DNA of 64,000 nucleotides from an uncultured Clostridia bacterium. GTDB lineage: Bacteria > Bacillota > Clostridia > Oscillospirales > Ruminococcaceae. Both the position numbers and the translations under genes were made by a program. This document shows, piece by piece, positions 28,563 to 38,239 of this stretch. The notes below the pieces were generated by a model. The model made no database searches and had not been told where the DNA came from. It was given only the letters and a program-made list of their open reading frames with translations. How positions within the stretch are numbered: position 1 is the first letter of the stretch; each line of letters starts with the position of its first letter. The DNA lies in assembly GCA_947631115.1 (NCBI GenBank), contig CANRKB010000008.1, positions 1-64,000 of the forward strand, read 5' to 3'.

Positions 28563-31364
28563 TTATTCTCTGTATTCCTCCATAACATAAGCTTCAAAAA
28601 TGTCGCCTTCCTTGATGTCCGTAAACTTTTCAAGACTTATTCCGCACTCAAATCCCGCGGAAACTTCCTTTACGGCGTCCTTAAAGCGCTGAAGTCCCGC
28701 TATCTTATCGTCGCCTACGACAATTCCGTCGCGAACAATACGTATCTGCGAGCTGCGCGAAATTTTTCCGTCAAGGACGTACGAACCTGCGACTGTTCCG
28801 ACGCTGCTTATCTTGTAGACCTGTCTTACCTCAGCCTTTCCGAGAGCGACCTCGCGGATCTTCGGAGCGAGCATTCCCTTCATAGCGGAGGTTATATCTT
28901 CAATTGCGTCGTAGATGACCCTGTAAAGGCGAATCTCAACGCCGTTTTCCTTTGCGACTTCTTCAGCCGCGGAGTTAGGTCTTACGTTAAAGCCTACGAT
29001 TATGGCGTTGCTGGCGTCCGCAAGCTTTACGTCACTTTCGTTTACAGCTCCTACGCCGCCGTGGATAACGCGAACGTTTACTTCTTCGCTCGACAGTTTT
29101 TCAAGCGACTGCTTTACCGCTTCGACAGAACCCTGTACGTCCGCCTTTACGATAATCGGAAGTTCCTTTATTTCGCCCTGCTCGATAGAACTGAACAGAT
29201 TGTCGAGAGTTACCTTTTTGTATGCTGAGAACTGTTCTTCCTTTGCCTCGGTCTTGCGCTTTTCAACAAGCTCTCTCGCAAGTTTTTCGTCCTCGACCGC
29301 CGCAAATGTGTCGCCCGCGGACGGAACTTCGGAAAGTCCCATTATCTCTACGGGTATGGACGGTCCCGCTTCGCTTACGCTCTTTCCCGTATCGTCGCGC
29401 ATAACGCGTACTCTGCCGACTGCCATTCCCGCGATTATGATGTCGCCCGTATGGAGCGTTCCGTTTTGTACCAAAAGCGTAGCTATCGGACCTCTCGACT
29501 TGTCGAGGCGCGCTTCTATAACTGCGCCCTTTGCAAGTCTGTCGGGGTTTGCTTTAAGCTCCATTACGTCTGCGGCAAGTCCTACCATTTCAAGCAGATT
29601 ATCCATTCCCTCGCCTGTTTTTGCAGATACGGGAACGCAAATAACATTTCCGCCCCAATCCTCGCACACAAGGTCGTACTTTGTAAGCTCTTCTTTTATC
29701 TTGTCAGGATTAGCGCCCTCTTTATCCATTTTGTTTATAGCTACAATTATCTGAACGCCTGCCGCTTTGGCATGGTTTATCGCTTCGATAGTCTGCGGCA
29801 TAATTCCGTCGTCCGCCGCTACAACGAGTATGGCTATATCCGTTATCATCGCTCCGCGCGCTCTCATTGCCGTAAACGCCTCGTGTCCGGGAGTATCGAG
29901 AAACGTTATGTCGCGGTCTTTAAGATGAACGCGGTATGCGCCGATATGCTGGGTTATACCTCCCGCTTCGGTAGAAGTAACGTGCGCATGGCGTATATAG
30001 TCGAGGATAGAGGTCTTTCCGTGGTCAACGTGTCCCATAACTACGACAACGGGCGAACGCGGTTTAAGATCCTCGTCCTTGTCCTCAACGTCTTCAAAAA
30101 GACGCTCCTCTATAGTTACGACAATTTCCTTTTCGACCTTTGCGCCGAGTTCTTCGGCTACCAAAGACGCCGTATCGAAATCTATGGTTTCGTTTATATT
30201 CGCCATTACTCCGAGTCCGAACAGCTTCTTTATGACCTCGGACGCCGTGACCTTGAGCCTTGTCGCAAGTTCTCCGACAACTATCTCGTCGGGAATCTGA
30301 ACTTTAAGCTGCTGCTTTCTTGCGCGCTCAAGCTCAAGCCTTTTCAGCTTCTGCGCTTCGGTTTCACGCTTGCTAGAATACTGCTGCTTTCCGCGCTGCT
30401 GGGATTTCTGCGTCAATTTCTGCTTGCTGCGGAAATTGTCGTTGTTCATTCCCCTGCCGCCTGCCATTGTTTCATAGCGCTCGTTGTATTTGTCAAGCTC
30501 GAAATAGCTTCCTCTTGTATCGACCTTTTTCGTTACCTGTTCGCCGTGCTTTACGGCTTCGCCTTTCTGCTTCTGCTGAACGGGCGGAGTGTTTACCTTT
30601 ATCTTGCTGCTGTCAATAGCTGGCTTTGAAACAGGCTGCTGTTTTATAACAGACGATTTCGTGCTGTTCGGCTTCGGCTTTTGTCCTTGACGATTGTTTG
30701 CAGGCTGGTTTTGCTGTTTAGAAGACCCGCGATTATTATTGCCGTTATTGTTCTGCTTATGATTATCACGGTTTTCACGAGTCTGAGCGTTGCCCTGCTT
30801 ATTTTCAACACGGTTACTCTGACCGCTCGGGAGGCTTTCGTGACTATCGGCTGCCTTTTGTTCGGGCTTCTGTTCTTTTTCGGAAACCTTTTCCGACTTC
30901 TTTTCTTCGGTTTTTACTTCGACTTTTACTTCTGATTTTTCTTCCTGCTTTTCCTTTGCGGAAGAAACGACCTTTTCGGCAGTCTTCTCTTCCGGTTTTT
31001 CCGCCTGTTTTTCCTCTGCTTCAGTCTGCAGTTCGACTTTTTCGGCTTCCGAAGATTTTTTCGCCGATGCTTCGGTCTTCTTTGTCGAAGTCTTTTTCTT
31101 GGTCTCTTTCTTTTCCTCCGCCGCAGGCTTAGGAGTCTTTATGCTCTTAGTTTGCGCAAAAGCGGCAAACAAGTCTTTGACCTCGTTTTCTCTTGTAAAT
31201 TTCTCAAGAAGATAACCTACCTCGTCAGCTCCGATAGTTGACGCGGCTTTTCTCGGGGTTTTTACGGGAAAAACCTCGTCCAGAACGCTCAAAAGCTCTG
31301 ATTTGTCAACGCCCAGATCGTTTGCGACCGTCTGAACCTTGTATTTGATTTGTTTACTTGGCAA
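28563..31364 (-). CDS. infB: translation initiation factor IF-2
   Basis: 933 residues. An N-terminal IF2_N helix bundle is followed by a long low-complexity Lys/Glu/Gln/Asn linker (~75-340), a second IF2_N region (~355-405), then the G domain with [20 protein letters not shown] and SAKTG, and domains II-IV. The start is TTG at 31364, with GGAGG 9 nt upstream. It brings initiator tRNA to the 30S subunit. The linker is rich in KPEEKTAEK-type blocks and is expected to be disordered. Confidence 0.97.
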   Translation of the reverse strand: MPSKQIKYKVQTVANDLGVDKSELLSVLDEVFPVKTPRKAASTIGADEVGYLLEKFTRENEVKDLFAAFAQTKSIKTPKPAAEEKKETKKKTSTKKTEASAKKSSEAEKVELQTEAEEKQAEKPEEKTAEKVVSSAKEKQEEKSEVKVEVKTEEKKSEKVSEKEQKPEQKAADSHESLPSGQSNRVENKQGNAQTRENRDNHKQNNNGNNNRGSSKQQNQPANNRQGQKPKPNSTKSSVIKQQPVSKPAIDSSKIKVNTPPVQQKQKGEAVKHGEQVTKKVDTRGSYFELDKYNERYETMAGGRGMNNDNFRSKQKLTQKSQQRGKQQYSSKRETEAQKLKRLELERARKQQLKVQIPDEIVVGELATRLKVTASEVIKKLFGLGVMANINETIDFDTASLVAEELGAKVEKEIVVTIEERLFEDVEDKDEDLKPRSPVVVVMGHVDHGKTSILDYIRHAHVTSTEAGGITQHIGAYRVHLKDRDITFLDTPGHEAFTAMRARGAMITDIAILVVAADDGIMPQTIEAINHAKAAGVQIIVAINKMDKEGANPDKIKEELTKYDLVCEDWGGNVICVPVSAKTGEGMDNLLEMVGLAADVMELKANPDRLAKGAVIEARLDKSRGPIATLLVQNGTLHTGDIIIAGMAVGRVRVMRDDTGKSVSEAGPSIPVEIMGLSEVPSAGDTFAAVEDEKLARELVEKRKTEAKEEQFSAYKKVTLDNLFSSIEQGEIKELPIIVKADVQGSVEAVKQSLEKLSSEEVNVRVIHGGVGAVNESDVKLADASNAIIVGFNVRPNSAAEEVAKENGVEIRLYRVIYDAIEDITSAMKGMLAPKIREVALGKAEVRQVYKISSVGTVAGSYVLDGKISRSSQIRIVRDGIVVGDDKIAGLQRFKDAVKEVSAGFECGISLEKFTDIKEGDIFEAYVMEEYRE

Positions 31365-31418
31365 TGTATATTTCCTCCAAACCTTTGGGCTTTACGCCCC
31401 GAAATTTATTATTTTCAA

Positions 31419-31715
31419 TCATGCTATGTGCTTAACCGCCGATTTGAAAAGTCCCTCGTCGTTTATGAGAAAAACTCCCGTGCGCTTTCCTAAGGCATCG
31501 AGCGCCTCGTCCATTGTAAAATCCGCTTTTACAACGGATCTGTTATACTTCCCTGCGAAAAAGCGAACTTCTTTTTCCGTCTTTTGAGATATATCAAAAG
31601 CCAGTATCACTCCGCAGTATCCCTTTGCCGAAAGCCCGTCGCATACCGCCTCGAACCCCGTGACAAGCTTTCCCGCACGTTTGCTTAAAGCTATCACGCT
31701 AAGTGTTTTATTCAT
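31419..31715 (-). CDS. L7Ae-family ribosomal-like RNA-binding protein YlxQ
   Basis: 98 residues from the ATG at 31715, 8-nt overlap with the previous gene; the track start is too long. The L7Ae/L30e fold is suggested by LIALSKRAGKLVTGFEAV...VILAFDIS and LGKRTGVFLIND. It binds kink-turn-like RNA in other members. Conserved position between ylxR and infB. Confidence 0.9.
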   Translation of the reverse strand: MNKTLSVIALSKRAGKLVTGFEAVCDGLSAKGYCGVILAFDISQKTEKEVRFFAGKYNRSVVKADFTMDEALDALGKRTGVFLINDEGLFKSAVKHIA

Positions 31716-31980
31716 CGGGCAATATCTCCTTTCGGATGCTTTCGTATATATCATCCGATATAGGGAGTTTAAAAGAACGTTCAAGTTTTTTTCCTTTTCT
31801 TGCGATCTGAAAACAGTTCAAATCGTTGCAGAGATAAGCTCCTCTGCCGTTCATTTTTCCCGTTTTGTCAAGAACAATATTTCCTTCGGGAGTGCGTACT
31901 ATTCTTATAGCGCCCTTTTTGCCTATCATTTCTCCGCAGGCAATGCACTTTCTCATAGGGACTTTTGCTTTCTCAGCCAT
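31708..31980 (-). CDS. rnpM: YlxR/RnpM, RNase P modulator family
   Basis: 90 residues of DUF448: PMRKCIACGE, GAIRIVRTPEG and GRGAYLC. The family binds the RNase P RNA and modulates its activity in Bacillus. It starts a few nt after nusA, sharing the intergenic ribosome binding site GGAGTGAG. Confidence 0.93.
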   Translation of the reverse strand: MAEKAKVPMRKCIACGEMIGKKGAIRIVRTPEGNIVLDKTGKMNGRGAYLCNDLNCFQIARKGKKLERSFKLPISDDIYESIRKEILPDE

Positions 31981-31984
31981 CGAC

Positions 31985-33166
31985 TCACTCCGTTTCTTCG
32001 GATTCGTTTACTTCAGTTTCGTTTTCTTCGAGCGGGACCGTTTCATAGTCTTCGGGCTTTACCGCGCTCTGCGCTTTTATGTCGATCTTATATCCCGTAA
32101 GCTTTGCGGCAAGCCATGCGTTCTGTCCCTTGTTTCCTATTGCAAGAGAAAGCTGGTTGTCGGGAACGATGACCTTGCAGGACTTCTTGTCGGGATTCGG
32201 ATTTGTGATGATGACCTTTACTACATCGGCGGGCTTCAGAGCCTGTTTTATAAACTCCTCCGCGTCGTCGCCGTACAAAACGACATCGACCTTTTCTCCG
32301 TTTATTTCCTTTGTAACTGCGTTTATCCTGCTCTTCTGAGGACCTATGCAAGCGCCCAGAGCGTCGACGTTCGGATCGTTGCTCTTAACGGCTATCTTGC
32401 TCCTGCTTCCGGGAACGCGGCTGACTGCCTTTATTTCGACTGTTCCGTCGTATATTTCGGGACACTCAAGCTCGAACAGGCGCTTTATCAGCCACTTGTC
32501 TGTTCTCGAAACTTTCAGATACTGGTTCTTCTCGCCCTCTTTATATTCCTTTGAAATACCCGAGATATATACCTTTATTACCTGTCCGACTTCAAGCACT
32601 TCGCCGGGTATCTGCTCGTTTCTAGGCAGGATAACTTCGTTCTTGTTTATTTCAAGCGTAGCTATGAGCGTCTTCGGCTCTACCTTTGTAACGACAGCCG
32701 ACACGGCTTCGTTTTCATACTGACCCCAGATCTCGCTTAAATGCTGGCGCTCTGCGTTTGAAAATCCCTGTTTTATCAGGTCTTTAGCGTTTTTCGCGGC
32801 AATTCTCTTAAACATTTTCGTATCAACGGGGCATTTTACTCTCGAGCCTACCTCCGCTTTCGGGTCGATCTTCAGCGCCTCCTCGAGCACTATTTCCTTT
32901 TCGGGCTCGTAAAGCGAGTCAACGACCTCAATGACCTCTTTCATAATGCTTACGTCAAATATCTTCTTTTCAATGTCGATATTTACAATGACAAAGCTCT
33001 CCTCGTCATCGTCAAAATGAAGATTTGACTTCAGGCTTTTTTCAATCGCGTACTTTATCTTGTCCGCCAGGATCTCGCTCGATATTCCCTTTTCCTGAGC
33101 CAACAGCGCGAGATTTTCGTAAATGTCGCCGTAGTCTTCGCCTTTTACTGCTTTTCGTTTAGCCAT
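31985..33166 (-). CDS. nusA: transcription termination/antitermination factor NusA
   Basis: 393 residues: N-terminal RNA polymerase-binding domain, S1 domain (~135-205), KH1 (DALGACIGPQKSRINAVTKEINGEKVDVV) and KH2 (LAIGNKGQNAWLAAKLTGYKIDI). The acidic C-terminal tail is short, as usual outside Proteobacteria. There is a ~16-residue N-terminal extension (MAKRKAVKGEDYGDIY) before the usual start of the domain. Confidence 0.96.
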   Translation of the reverse strand: MAKRKAVKGEDYGDIYENLALLAQEKGISSEILADKIKYAIEKSLKSNLHFDDDEESFVIVNIDIEKKIFDVSIMKEVIEVVDSLYEPEKEIVLEEALKIDPKAEVGSRVKCPVDTKMFKRIAAKNAKDLIKQGFSNAERQHLSEIWGQYENEAVSAVVTKVEPKTLIATLEINKNEVILPRNEQIPGEVLEVGQVIKVYISGISKEYKEGEKNQYLKVSRTDKWLIKRLFELECPEIYDGTVEIKAVSRVPGSRSKIAVKSNDPNVDALGACIGPQKSRINAVTKEINGEKVDVVLYGDDAEEFIKQALKPADVVKVIITNPNPDKKSCKVIVPDNQLSLAIGNKGQNAWLAAKLTGYKIDIKAQSAVKPEDYETVPLEENETEVNESEETE

Positions 33167-33172
33167 TTTCCG

Positions 33173-33679
33173 TTATACCTCCGTCAATATTTTGTCAAAA
33201 TCATCAAAATCATCATAATTCATCGAAGAAATATCCGAGAGCAAAATTTCCGCTTCTCCGAATTCCCCCGAAATTTTTACTTTCTCTCCGTCAAAGCCTT
33301 TAAGAACACATTTAACTTCCTTAGCTTTTAACTCTTCCGAGAGCTTATATGTCTTCAGCTTTATCCTTTTCCCGACAGAAACGTATATCTGGTCTACACG
33401 CCTTATCGGACGTTCAAGCCCTGCAGAACCTACCTCGAGGTAGTCTATCTTCTCCACGAACGGCTGTTTGTCAACTTCTGCGTTTATCAGCCCGTCTATG
33501 CTCTCGCAGTCGTCTATGGATATTCCCTCGGGCTTATCTATAAGTATCCTCAGATACCAACTCGCGCCTTCCTTTATGAAAACAACGTCCCATAAAGAAT
33601 ATCCGTGACCCTCGACTATGGGTCTTACGACTTTTTCCGCCGCCGCTTCTACCTGATTGAAACCTTTGGAAAAACCCAA
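33173..33679 (-). CDS. rimP: ribosome maturation factor RimP
   Basis: 168 residues: N-terminal domain (VVFIKEGASWYLRILIDKPEGISIDDCESID) and C-terminal SH3-like domain (LEVGSAGLERPIR). Starts at TTG 33679 with AGGAGG 8 nt upstream. First gene of the nusA-infB operon; acts in 30S assembly. Confidence 0.94.
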   Translation of the reverse strand: MGFSKGFNQVEAAAEKVVRPIVEGHGYSLWDVVFIKEGASWYLRILIDKPEGISIDDCESIDGLINAEVDKQPFVEKIDYLEVGSAGLERPIRRVDQIYVSVGKRIKLKTYKLSEELKAKEVKCVLKGFDGEKVKISGEFGEAEILLSDISSMNYDDFDDFDKILTEV

Positions 33680-33699
33680 AAAACTACCTCCTCTTTTTT

Positions 33700-33719
33700 C
33701 AGGCTGTAGATAAAGCCTG
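33700..33719. repeat. family B mini-palindrome in the rimP leader
   Basis: CAGGCTGTAGATAAAGCCTG forms a six-bp stem hairpin and matches the outer end of family B elements almost exactly. It lies between the promoter and the rimP ribosome binding site. Confidence 0.6.
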
Positions 33720-33736
33720 TAATTTGCTTTTATATT

Positions 33737-33765
33737 ATTTTATGCGCATACGGCTCTGTTCGCAA
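33737..33765 (-). promoter_or_regulatory. promoter of the rimP-ribF operon
   Basis: Minus-strand TTGCGA, 17 nt, TAAAAT, ~60 nt upstream of rimP. Confidence 0.6.
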
Positions 33766-33780
33766 TAAAATGCCCTTTCA

Positions 33781-33810
33781 AAAAACCGCCGCTCGGATCT
33801 CTCCGAGCGG
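33781..33810 (-). terminator. terminator after rplA
   Basis: CCGCTCGGA/TCCGAGCGG stem with TTTTT on the minus strand, 27 nt after the rplA stop. It separates rplA from rimP. Confidence 0.85.
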
Positions 33811-33836
33811 TGATAATTATGCGCAATAATCCCCCG

Positions 33837-34529
33837 TCACACACCGAAACGCAAGGTGTTTACCCTAACGCCGGGACCCATGGTCGAGGATACAGTACAG
33901 CTCTTTATATACTGTCCCTTTGCCGCAGCGGGCTTAGCCTTAACAACCGCTTCCATAAGCGCGTCAAAGTTTTCCTCAAGCTTTTCTATGCCAAAGGACG
34001 CTTTTCCTATGGGGCAGTGAATGATGTTGGACTTATCAAGGCGATACTCTATCTTACCTGCCTTAGCTTCCTGAACAGCCTTTCCGACGTCGGGAGTTAC
34101 CGTTCCTGCCTTGGGGTTAGGCATAAGTCCTCTCGGACCGAGTACCTTACCGAGACGTCCTACAACGCCCATCATATCGGGCGTAGCTATAACTACCTCG
34201 AAATCCATCCAGCCGCCCTGGATCTTTGCGACTGTTTCATTATCAGCGATATAATCAGCTCCCGCAGCCTTTGCGTCAGCCTCTTTCTCGGGCTTGCAGA
34301 ATACGAGAGTTCTTATGGTCTTACCAGTTCCGTTGGGAAGTACGACCGCGCCGCGAACCTGCTGATCAGCGTGCTTTGAGTCTACGCCCAAACGAATATG
34401 AAGCTCGACAGTTTCGTCAAACTTTGCCTTTGCTGTCTTGCAGACAAGGTCAAGAGCCTCCTGTGACTCATAAACCTTTGCGGAATCTATGAGCTTTGCG
34501 CTCTCAACATACTTTTTTCCGTGTTTCAT
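33837..34529 (-). CDS. rplA: 50S ribosomal protein L1
   Basis: 230 residues, normal length, with KRIRTL-like core [41 protein letters not shown] and [14 protein letters not shown]. Binds 23S rRNA at the L1 stalk and commonly represses its own operon. Followed by a terminator rather than by rplJ-rplL. Confidence 0.97.
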   Translation of the reverse strand: MKHGKKYVESAKLIDSAKVYESQEALDLVCKTAKAKFDETVELHIRLGVDSKHADQQVRGAVVLPNGTGKTIRTLVFCKPEKEADAKAAGADYIADNETVAKIQGGWMDFEVVIATPDMMGVVGRLGKVLGPRGLMPNPKAGTVTPDVGKAVQEAKAGKIEYRLDKSNIIHCPIGKASFGIEKLEENFDALMEAVVKAKPAAAKGQYIKSCTVSSTMGPGVRVNTLRFGV

Positions 34530-34601
34530 CTAATAATCCTCCTTGTGGTTATCGGCGATTTTCGCCGCATTAGCGGAATTTATATCCTCCCACTTATTTT
34601 A

Positions 34602-35027
34602 TCAGTCAACTACCTCTACGCCCATCGAACGGCAAGTTCCCGCGATCATCGACATTGCAGACTCAACGCTTGCTGCATTAAGATCGGGCATCTTTGTCTC
34701 GGCAATTTCCTTAAGCTGAGCCTTTGTGATCTTTGCAACCTTTGTCTTATTCGGAACTCCCGAACCGCTCTCGATCTTGCAAGCCTTCTTTATAAGTACG
34801 CTCGCAGGAGGAGTCTTGGTAATAAAGCTAAAGCTTCTGTCAGCGTAAACCGTTATAACGACAGGGATTATAAGTCCTGCCTGAGCCTTTGTGCGCTCGT
34901 TGAATTCCTTTGTAAACGCCATAATATTAACGCCGTGCTGTCCGAGCGCCGGACCTACAGGCGGAGCCGGCGTAGCCTTGCCGGCAGGGATCTGAAGTTT
35001 AATAAAACCTGTAACCTTTTGTGCCAT
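34602..35027 (-). CDS. rplK: 50S ribosomal protein L11
   Basis: 141 residues: [30 protein letters not shown] is the diagnostic N-terminus, and the C-terminal rRNA-binding domain has [12 protein letters not shown]. Part of the GTPase-associated centre. 72 nt upstream of rplA and 49 nt downstream of nusG. Confidence 0.97.
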   Translation of the reverse strand: MAQKVTGFIKLQIPAGKATPAPPVGPALGQHGVNIMAFTKEFNERTKAQAGLIIPVVITVYADRSFSFITKTPPASVLIKKACKIESGSGVPNKTKVAKITKAQLKEIAETKMPDLNAASVESAMSMIAGTCRSMGVEVVD

Positions 35028-35076
35028 TGCAATTATCCTCCGTAAATTTTTCTGAAAAACGTCCTCGAATTACCGC

Positions 35077-35637
35077 TCAAGCTTTCTTGACCGCGGAAAA
35101 TTCGATCGTCGCGGGAATTATCCCGCCCATCATATTGACGAGATTTACGACAAGCGTCTTATTTTCCTCGTCAACCTCAGCGACAGTTCCTGTAAAGTCT
35201 ACAAATATGCCGCCCGTAATAACTACTTCGTCGCCGACCTTGAACGCGGGCGCTGAATTGTCCGAGCTGTTGTATCTGCCCTGCTCGAGCGCCATTGCTT
35301 CGCTTTCGCTGAGCGGAGTAGGCTTGGACTCGGGACCTACAAATCCCGTCACGCCTCTTGTGTTTCTGCAGATATACCACGTTTCGTTTGTTTCGACCAT
35401 CTTAACGAAAACGTATCCGGGATAAACCTTTTCTTCAACTTCTACTTGCTTTTTAACAGTTACCCCGTTTTCCTTTACTTCCTTTTCGACCGTCTTTTTG
35501 GTCATCGGAATAGTGACATCTTCTATAAGATGCCCCAAATTGCGGTTGTCAACAAGTGTCCTAATATCATCGGCAACTTTTTTCTCATATCCCGAATAGG
35601 TGTGAAGAATATACCATTTTGCTTCTGAATCAGCCAT
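35077..35637 (-). CDS. nusG: transcription elongation/antitermination factor NusG
   Basis: 186 residues: NGN domain (KWYILHTYSGYEKKVADDI; VYPGYVFVKM), then a KOW domain (FKVGDEVVITGGIFVDFTGTV). Linker between them is typical. Sits between secE and rplK as in most bacteria. Confidence 0.97.
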   Translation of the reverse strand: MADSEAKWYILHTYSGYEKKVADDIRTLVDNRNLGHLIEDVTIPMTKKTVEKEVKENGVTVKKQVEVEEKVYPGYVFVKMVETNETWYICRNTRGVTGFVGPESKPTPLSESEAMALEQGRYNSSDNSAPAFKVGDEVVITGGIFVDFTGTVAEVDEENKTLVVNLVNMMGGIIPATIEFSAVKKA

Positions 35638-35655
35638 ATTAACCCCCGTAAATCG

Positions 35656-35955
35656 TCAGAACAGCAAGTTGTTCAAAAGACCGAACAGCGAATCCACGCC
35701 GAAAACCAACAGTCCCGCAATAAGGCATACCACAACGACAACTATAGTATTTCGCGTCGTTTCTTTCGGACCCGGCCAAACAACCTTTTTAAATTCCGCT
35801 TTTGCGTCCTTAAAGAACTTTATCGGGCCTTTCTTTGCCTTTTTGTTCTTATCCGCTTTTTTGGAATTTTTCTTGTCGTCTGTTTTTACTTTCTTTGCGG
35901 ATTTGTCATCTTCACTTTCGGGAGAGTTTTTCTCAAGCTCTAAATCGTTTGCCAT
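35656..35955 (-). CDS. secE: preprotein translocase subunit SecE
   Basis: 99 residues: a ~45-residue Lys/Asp-rich cytoplasmic N-terminus, then FKDAKAEFKKVVWPGPKETTRNT and one membrane helix. The charged N-terminal extension is longer than in Bacillus SecE. Second gene of the operon, after rpmG. Confidence 0.95.
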   Translation of the reverse strand: MANDLELEKNSPESEDDKSAKKVKTDDKKNSKKADKNKKAKKGPIKFFKDAKAEFKKVVWPGPKETTRNTIVVVVVCLIAGLLVFGVDSLFGLLNNLLF

Positions 35956-35971
35956 AAAATCCTCCCTCTCG

Positions 35972-36121
35972 TCACTTGGTTTCTTTGTGAAGAGTGTGTT
36001 TCTTGCAGAATCTGCAATACTTCGTCATTTCGAGCCTGTCTGGGTCGTTTTTCTTGTTCTTCATGGTGTTGTAATTGCGCTGCTTGCACTCTGTACACGC
36101 CAGTGTAATCTTTACTCTCAC
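35972..36121 (-). CDS. rpmG: 50S ribosomal protein L33
   Basis: 49 residues, too short for the ORF track. Translates as [20 protein letters not shown]...[22 protein letters not shown], with two CxxC zinc motifs (CTEC and CRFC), i.e. the zinc-binding form of L33. GTG start with GGAGG upstream. First gene of the rpmG-secE-nusG-rplK-rplA operon. Confidence 0.95.
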   Translation of the reverse strand: MRVKITLACTECKQRNYNTMKNKKNDPDRLEMTKYCRFCKKHTLHKETK

Positions 36122-36250
36122 TTTCGGCACCTCCTAATTTTTTCTGAGCCTCCCTCACGCGGCTTTCGCATAGCAACGGGCTTTGCAATAAGCTCCGCGT
36201 CTGCCTTTCGACAGCGTTTTTCGGGAAATTTTTCCGCACATAAAAATGCA

Positions 36251-36281
36251 CAAAAAAATATACCCCATTCGAGGTATATTC
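36251..36281 (-). terminator. terminator overlapping the rpmG promoter
   Basis: Minus-strand AATATACC/GGTATATT stem, 8-nt loop, then seven Ts. It begins directly after the -10 box of the rpmG promoter, so it most likely ends the DUF4358 transcript coming from upstream. Confidence 0.6.
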
Positions 36282-36310
36282 ATTTTATCACATTTTATAA
36301 TCTTTGTCAA
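36282..36310 (-). promoter_or_regulatory. promoter of the rpmG-rplA operon
   Basis: Minus-strand TTGACA, 17 nt, TAAAAT, giving a ~150-nt leader before rpmG in which I see no recognised regulatory RNA. Confidence 0.75.
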
Positions 36311-36354
36311 GCACTTTTTTATAATTTTTTTTATTTTTTATTTTTTCGCCCGAA

Positions 36355-36933
36355 TTATGACAGCATAGCGTCTGCAATCAGCGTTCCGTTCGGGTGAACT
36401 ATAATGTAAATGTATCCGCTTTCGGTCTTTCCCTTGACCGCTCCTGCGGCGCTTGCCTGCTGGTCGGGATAGAACGCGCCCTCGTTTCTTATATATTCAA
36501 AATAATCGTCCATTGCGCTTTGGATAGATTGCGTCTTATCCGCCTTTGGTTTTACCAAAAGTATTTTATAGAGCTGAGCGCTTATTGTATTTGACATCAG
36601 GCAGAAGTCCTCGCAATCTGCGAGGACTATTTCTTCGTTGAACAGAGCGTTTACATAATTCTGTTCCGACACGGTTTCCATGCTCGGCCATTCGTCTGCG
36701 TTCAACGCCTTATCAGCCATTTTTTCGGCTGTAGAACCCGACGCCCGGCTATCCGAAGACTGCGAGCTGTCAGAAGACGCCGAACTCTGCGAGCCGCTCG
36801 AACTTGAGGATGACATAACTGAGCTTTGCGAGCTGCTCTGAGAAGAGTCTGACGGATTTTCCGTATTATTTCTGCAGCCGCCGAGCGTCAGCACGGCAGC
36901 GGCGCAAATCATTGCAACAAATAATTTTCTCAT
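36355..36933 (-). CDS. DUF4358-type lipoprotein
   Basis: 192 residues. Signal peptide with lipobox VLTLGGC, then a ~45-residue Ser/Gln/Asp low-complexity spacer (SSQSSSQSSVMSSSSSSGSQ) and a C-terminal domain (~85-192) with LADCEDFCLMSNTISAQLYKILLVKPK and YIYIIVHPNG, as in DUF4358 proteins of Clostridia. Function unknown. AAAGGAG precedes the ATG. Confidence 0.8.
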   Translation of the reverse strand: MRKLFVAMICAAAVLTLGGCRNNTENPSDSSQSSSQSSVMSSSSSSGSQSSASSDSSQSSDSRASGSTAEKMADKALNADEWPSMETVSEQNYVNALFNEEIVLADCEDFCLMSNTISAQLYKILLVKPKADKTQSIQSAMDDYFEYIRNEGAFYPDQQASAAGAVKGKTESGYIYIIVHPNGTLIADAMLS

Positions 36934-37027
36934 ATAGATACTCCTTTCTTTTGTCTGAAATATTGTGCGTGGTTTTTTTTAATTTATACGTCGTTATTAT
37001 ATGTTGTGTTTTTTTGAAATTTACACC

Positions 37028-37054
37028 AAAAAGCAGCCGCATAAAGCGGCTGCT
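37028..37054 (-). terminator. terminator with nine-bp GC-rich stem
   Basis: AGCAGCCGC/GCGGCTGCT stem, 5-nt loop, then TTTTT on the minus strand. Probably ends the zinc-ribbon gene transcript. Confidence 0.75.
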
Positions 37055-37101
37055 CGGATTTAATGCTCTTGGGGAAGACGCCCGTCATGGCGGATCAAAA
37101 A

Positions 37102-37147
37102 ATGTATAACCTGTACAACCTTTAAATCATGTACAACCTGTACAACC
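37102..37147 (-). repeat. direct repeats GGTTGTACAGGTTGTACAT
   Basis: Two 19-nt copies (minus strand), one mismatch between them, with 27-nt period. Each holds two GGTTGTACA units. Located between the zinc-ribbon gene and its terminator. Confidence 0.75.
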
Positions 37148-37180
37148 GTTTGAATGATTCCCGCGCGCATTATTTGGCGA

Positions 37181-37456
37181 TTACTCGCCTTTCTGCTTTG
37201 CGAAGCACTCGCTGCACAGAACGGGTCTGTCGCCCTTGGGCTCAAACGGAACGCGAGCTACACCGCCGCATACAGCACAAGTTGCCTCATAAAACGTTCT
37301 TGCGCCTCTGCCTGCATTCTTTCTCGCATCGCGGCAAGCCTTGCATCTCTGCGGCTCATTCTCAAAGCCCTTTTCTGCGTAGAATTCCTGTTCGCCCGCA
37401 GTGAACACAAAATCAGCGCCGCAGTCTTTGCATTTCAGTGTCTTGTCAGTGTACAT
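37181..37456 (-). CDS. zinc-ribbon protein with two CxxC pairs
   Basis: 91 residues from the ATG at 37456 (GGGG 7 nt upstream). Two zinc-binding units: KCKDCGADFVFTAGEQEFYAEKGF...RCKACR and ATCAVCGG...PVLCSECF. This matches small probable zinc-ribbon proteins common in Clostridia; the family role is unknown, possibly nucleic acid binding or metal storage. Confidence 0.85.
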   Translation of the reverse strand: MYTDKTLKCKDCGADFVFTAGEQEFYAEKGFENEPQRCKACRDARKNAGRGARTFYEATCAVCGGVARVPFEPKGDRPVLCSECFAKQKGE

Positions 37457-37563
37457 AGATTTACCCCTTAAAAAAATAATAATGTTAGCCCTCATCGGAT
37501 TTTACCGACATCTCAGCGCAAAGAATATTTGCACAGCGCTTTTTTTAAGCTATTCGGGACATA

Positions 37564-38115
37564 TTAACCTTTGTAAATTGCGCGAAGCTTTTTCCTCGCG
37601 CGAACCAGCGCGTTGTCCACAGACTTTTTATCCACTCCCAGCTTCTTTGCCAGTTCGTCGTAAGAAAGGCCCATTACGACGCCCTTTATGCATTTGTATT
37701 CAAACTCCGAAAGCTCTTTTTCGATAGCCCGTATCATATCAATGCTGTTTTCCCTTTGAATGACTTCTTCTTCGGGAGTAGGCTTCATATCTGCGACCGC
37801 GTCCAGTTCTTCCTCGCGGACGAGCCGTTTCGCACGGTTTATAGAACGCCTCACGGTATTTTTGAGCCTGTTTTCAATACACACCGCCGCAAAGGCCGAA
37901 AACTCGCCCTTTTCTTCGTCATAGCTCTTTACGGCGCTCATAAGCCCATCCATTCCGTCGGACACCAATTCTTCATAATCGGCGTATGCCGAGTATTTTT
38001 TTGCAATTGCGAAAACTATCTTTAAGTGGCTCGAGATCATCTCCGCAACTTTTTCGCTGTCCGAACGGTTTTGTTCGATAAGTTTTTTCTCATTCTGCAT
38101 TGAATTATCTTTCAA
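37564..38115 (-). CDS. sigma-70 family RNA polymerase sigma factor
   Basis: About 183 residues from TTG 38115 (AGGAG 7 nt upstream); an ATG five codons later is the alternative. Region 2 (LKIVFAIAKKYSAYADYEELVSDGMDGLMSAVKSYDEEKGEFSAFA) and region 4 (LSYDELAKKLGVDKKSVDNALVRARKKL) are present and region 3 is short, like SigH/SigI-type or sporulation-related factors. No anti-sigma gene is adjacent. The regulon is not readable here. Confidence 0.85.
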   Translation of the reverse strand: MKDNSMQNEKKLIEQNRSDSEKVAEMISSHLKIVFAIAKKYSAYADYEELVSDGMDGLMSAVKSYDEEKGEFSAFAAVCIENRLKNTVRRSINRAKRLVREEELDAVADMKPTPEEEVIQRENSIDMIRAIEKELSEFEYKCIKGVVMGLSYDELAKKLGVDKKSVDNALVRARKKLRAIYKG

Positions 38116-38239
38116 CGTTATGCTCCTACCGTTCAATACATTTTATCACAACTTATACTTTTTGTCAACAATTTCTTTTCACATTTAACAAAAAATCGAC
38201 ATATTAGCGAAAATTTTCAAAAAAAATTAGGCATTTTAA

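Noticed and set aside
29451-30629. 392-codon ORF opposite infB
   Set aside because: Antisense shadow; infB is complete and conserved on the minus strand.
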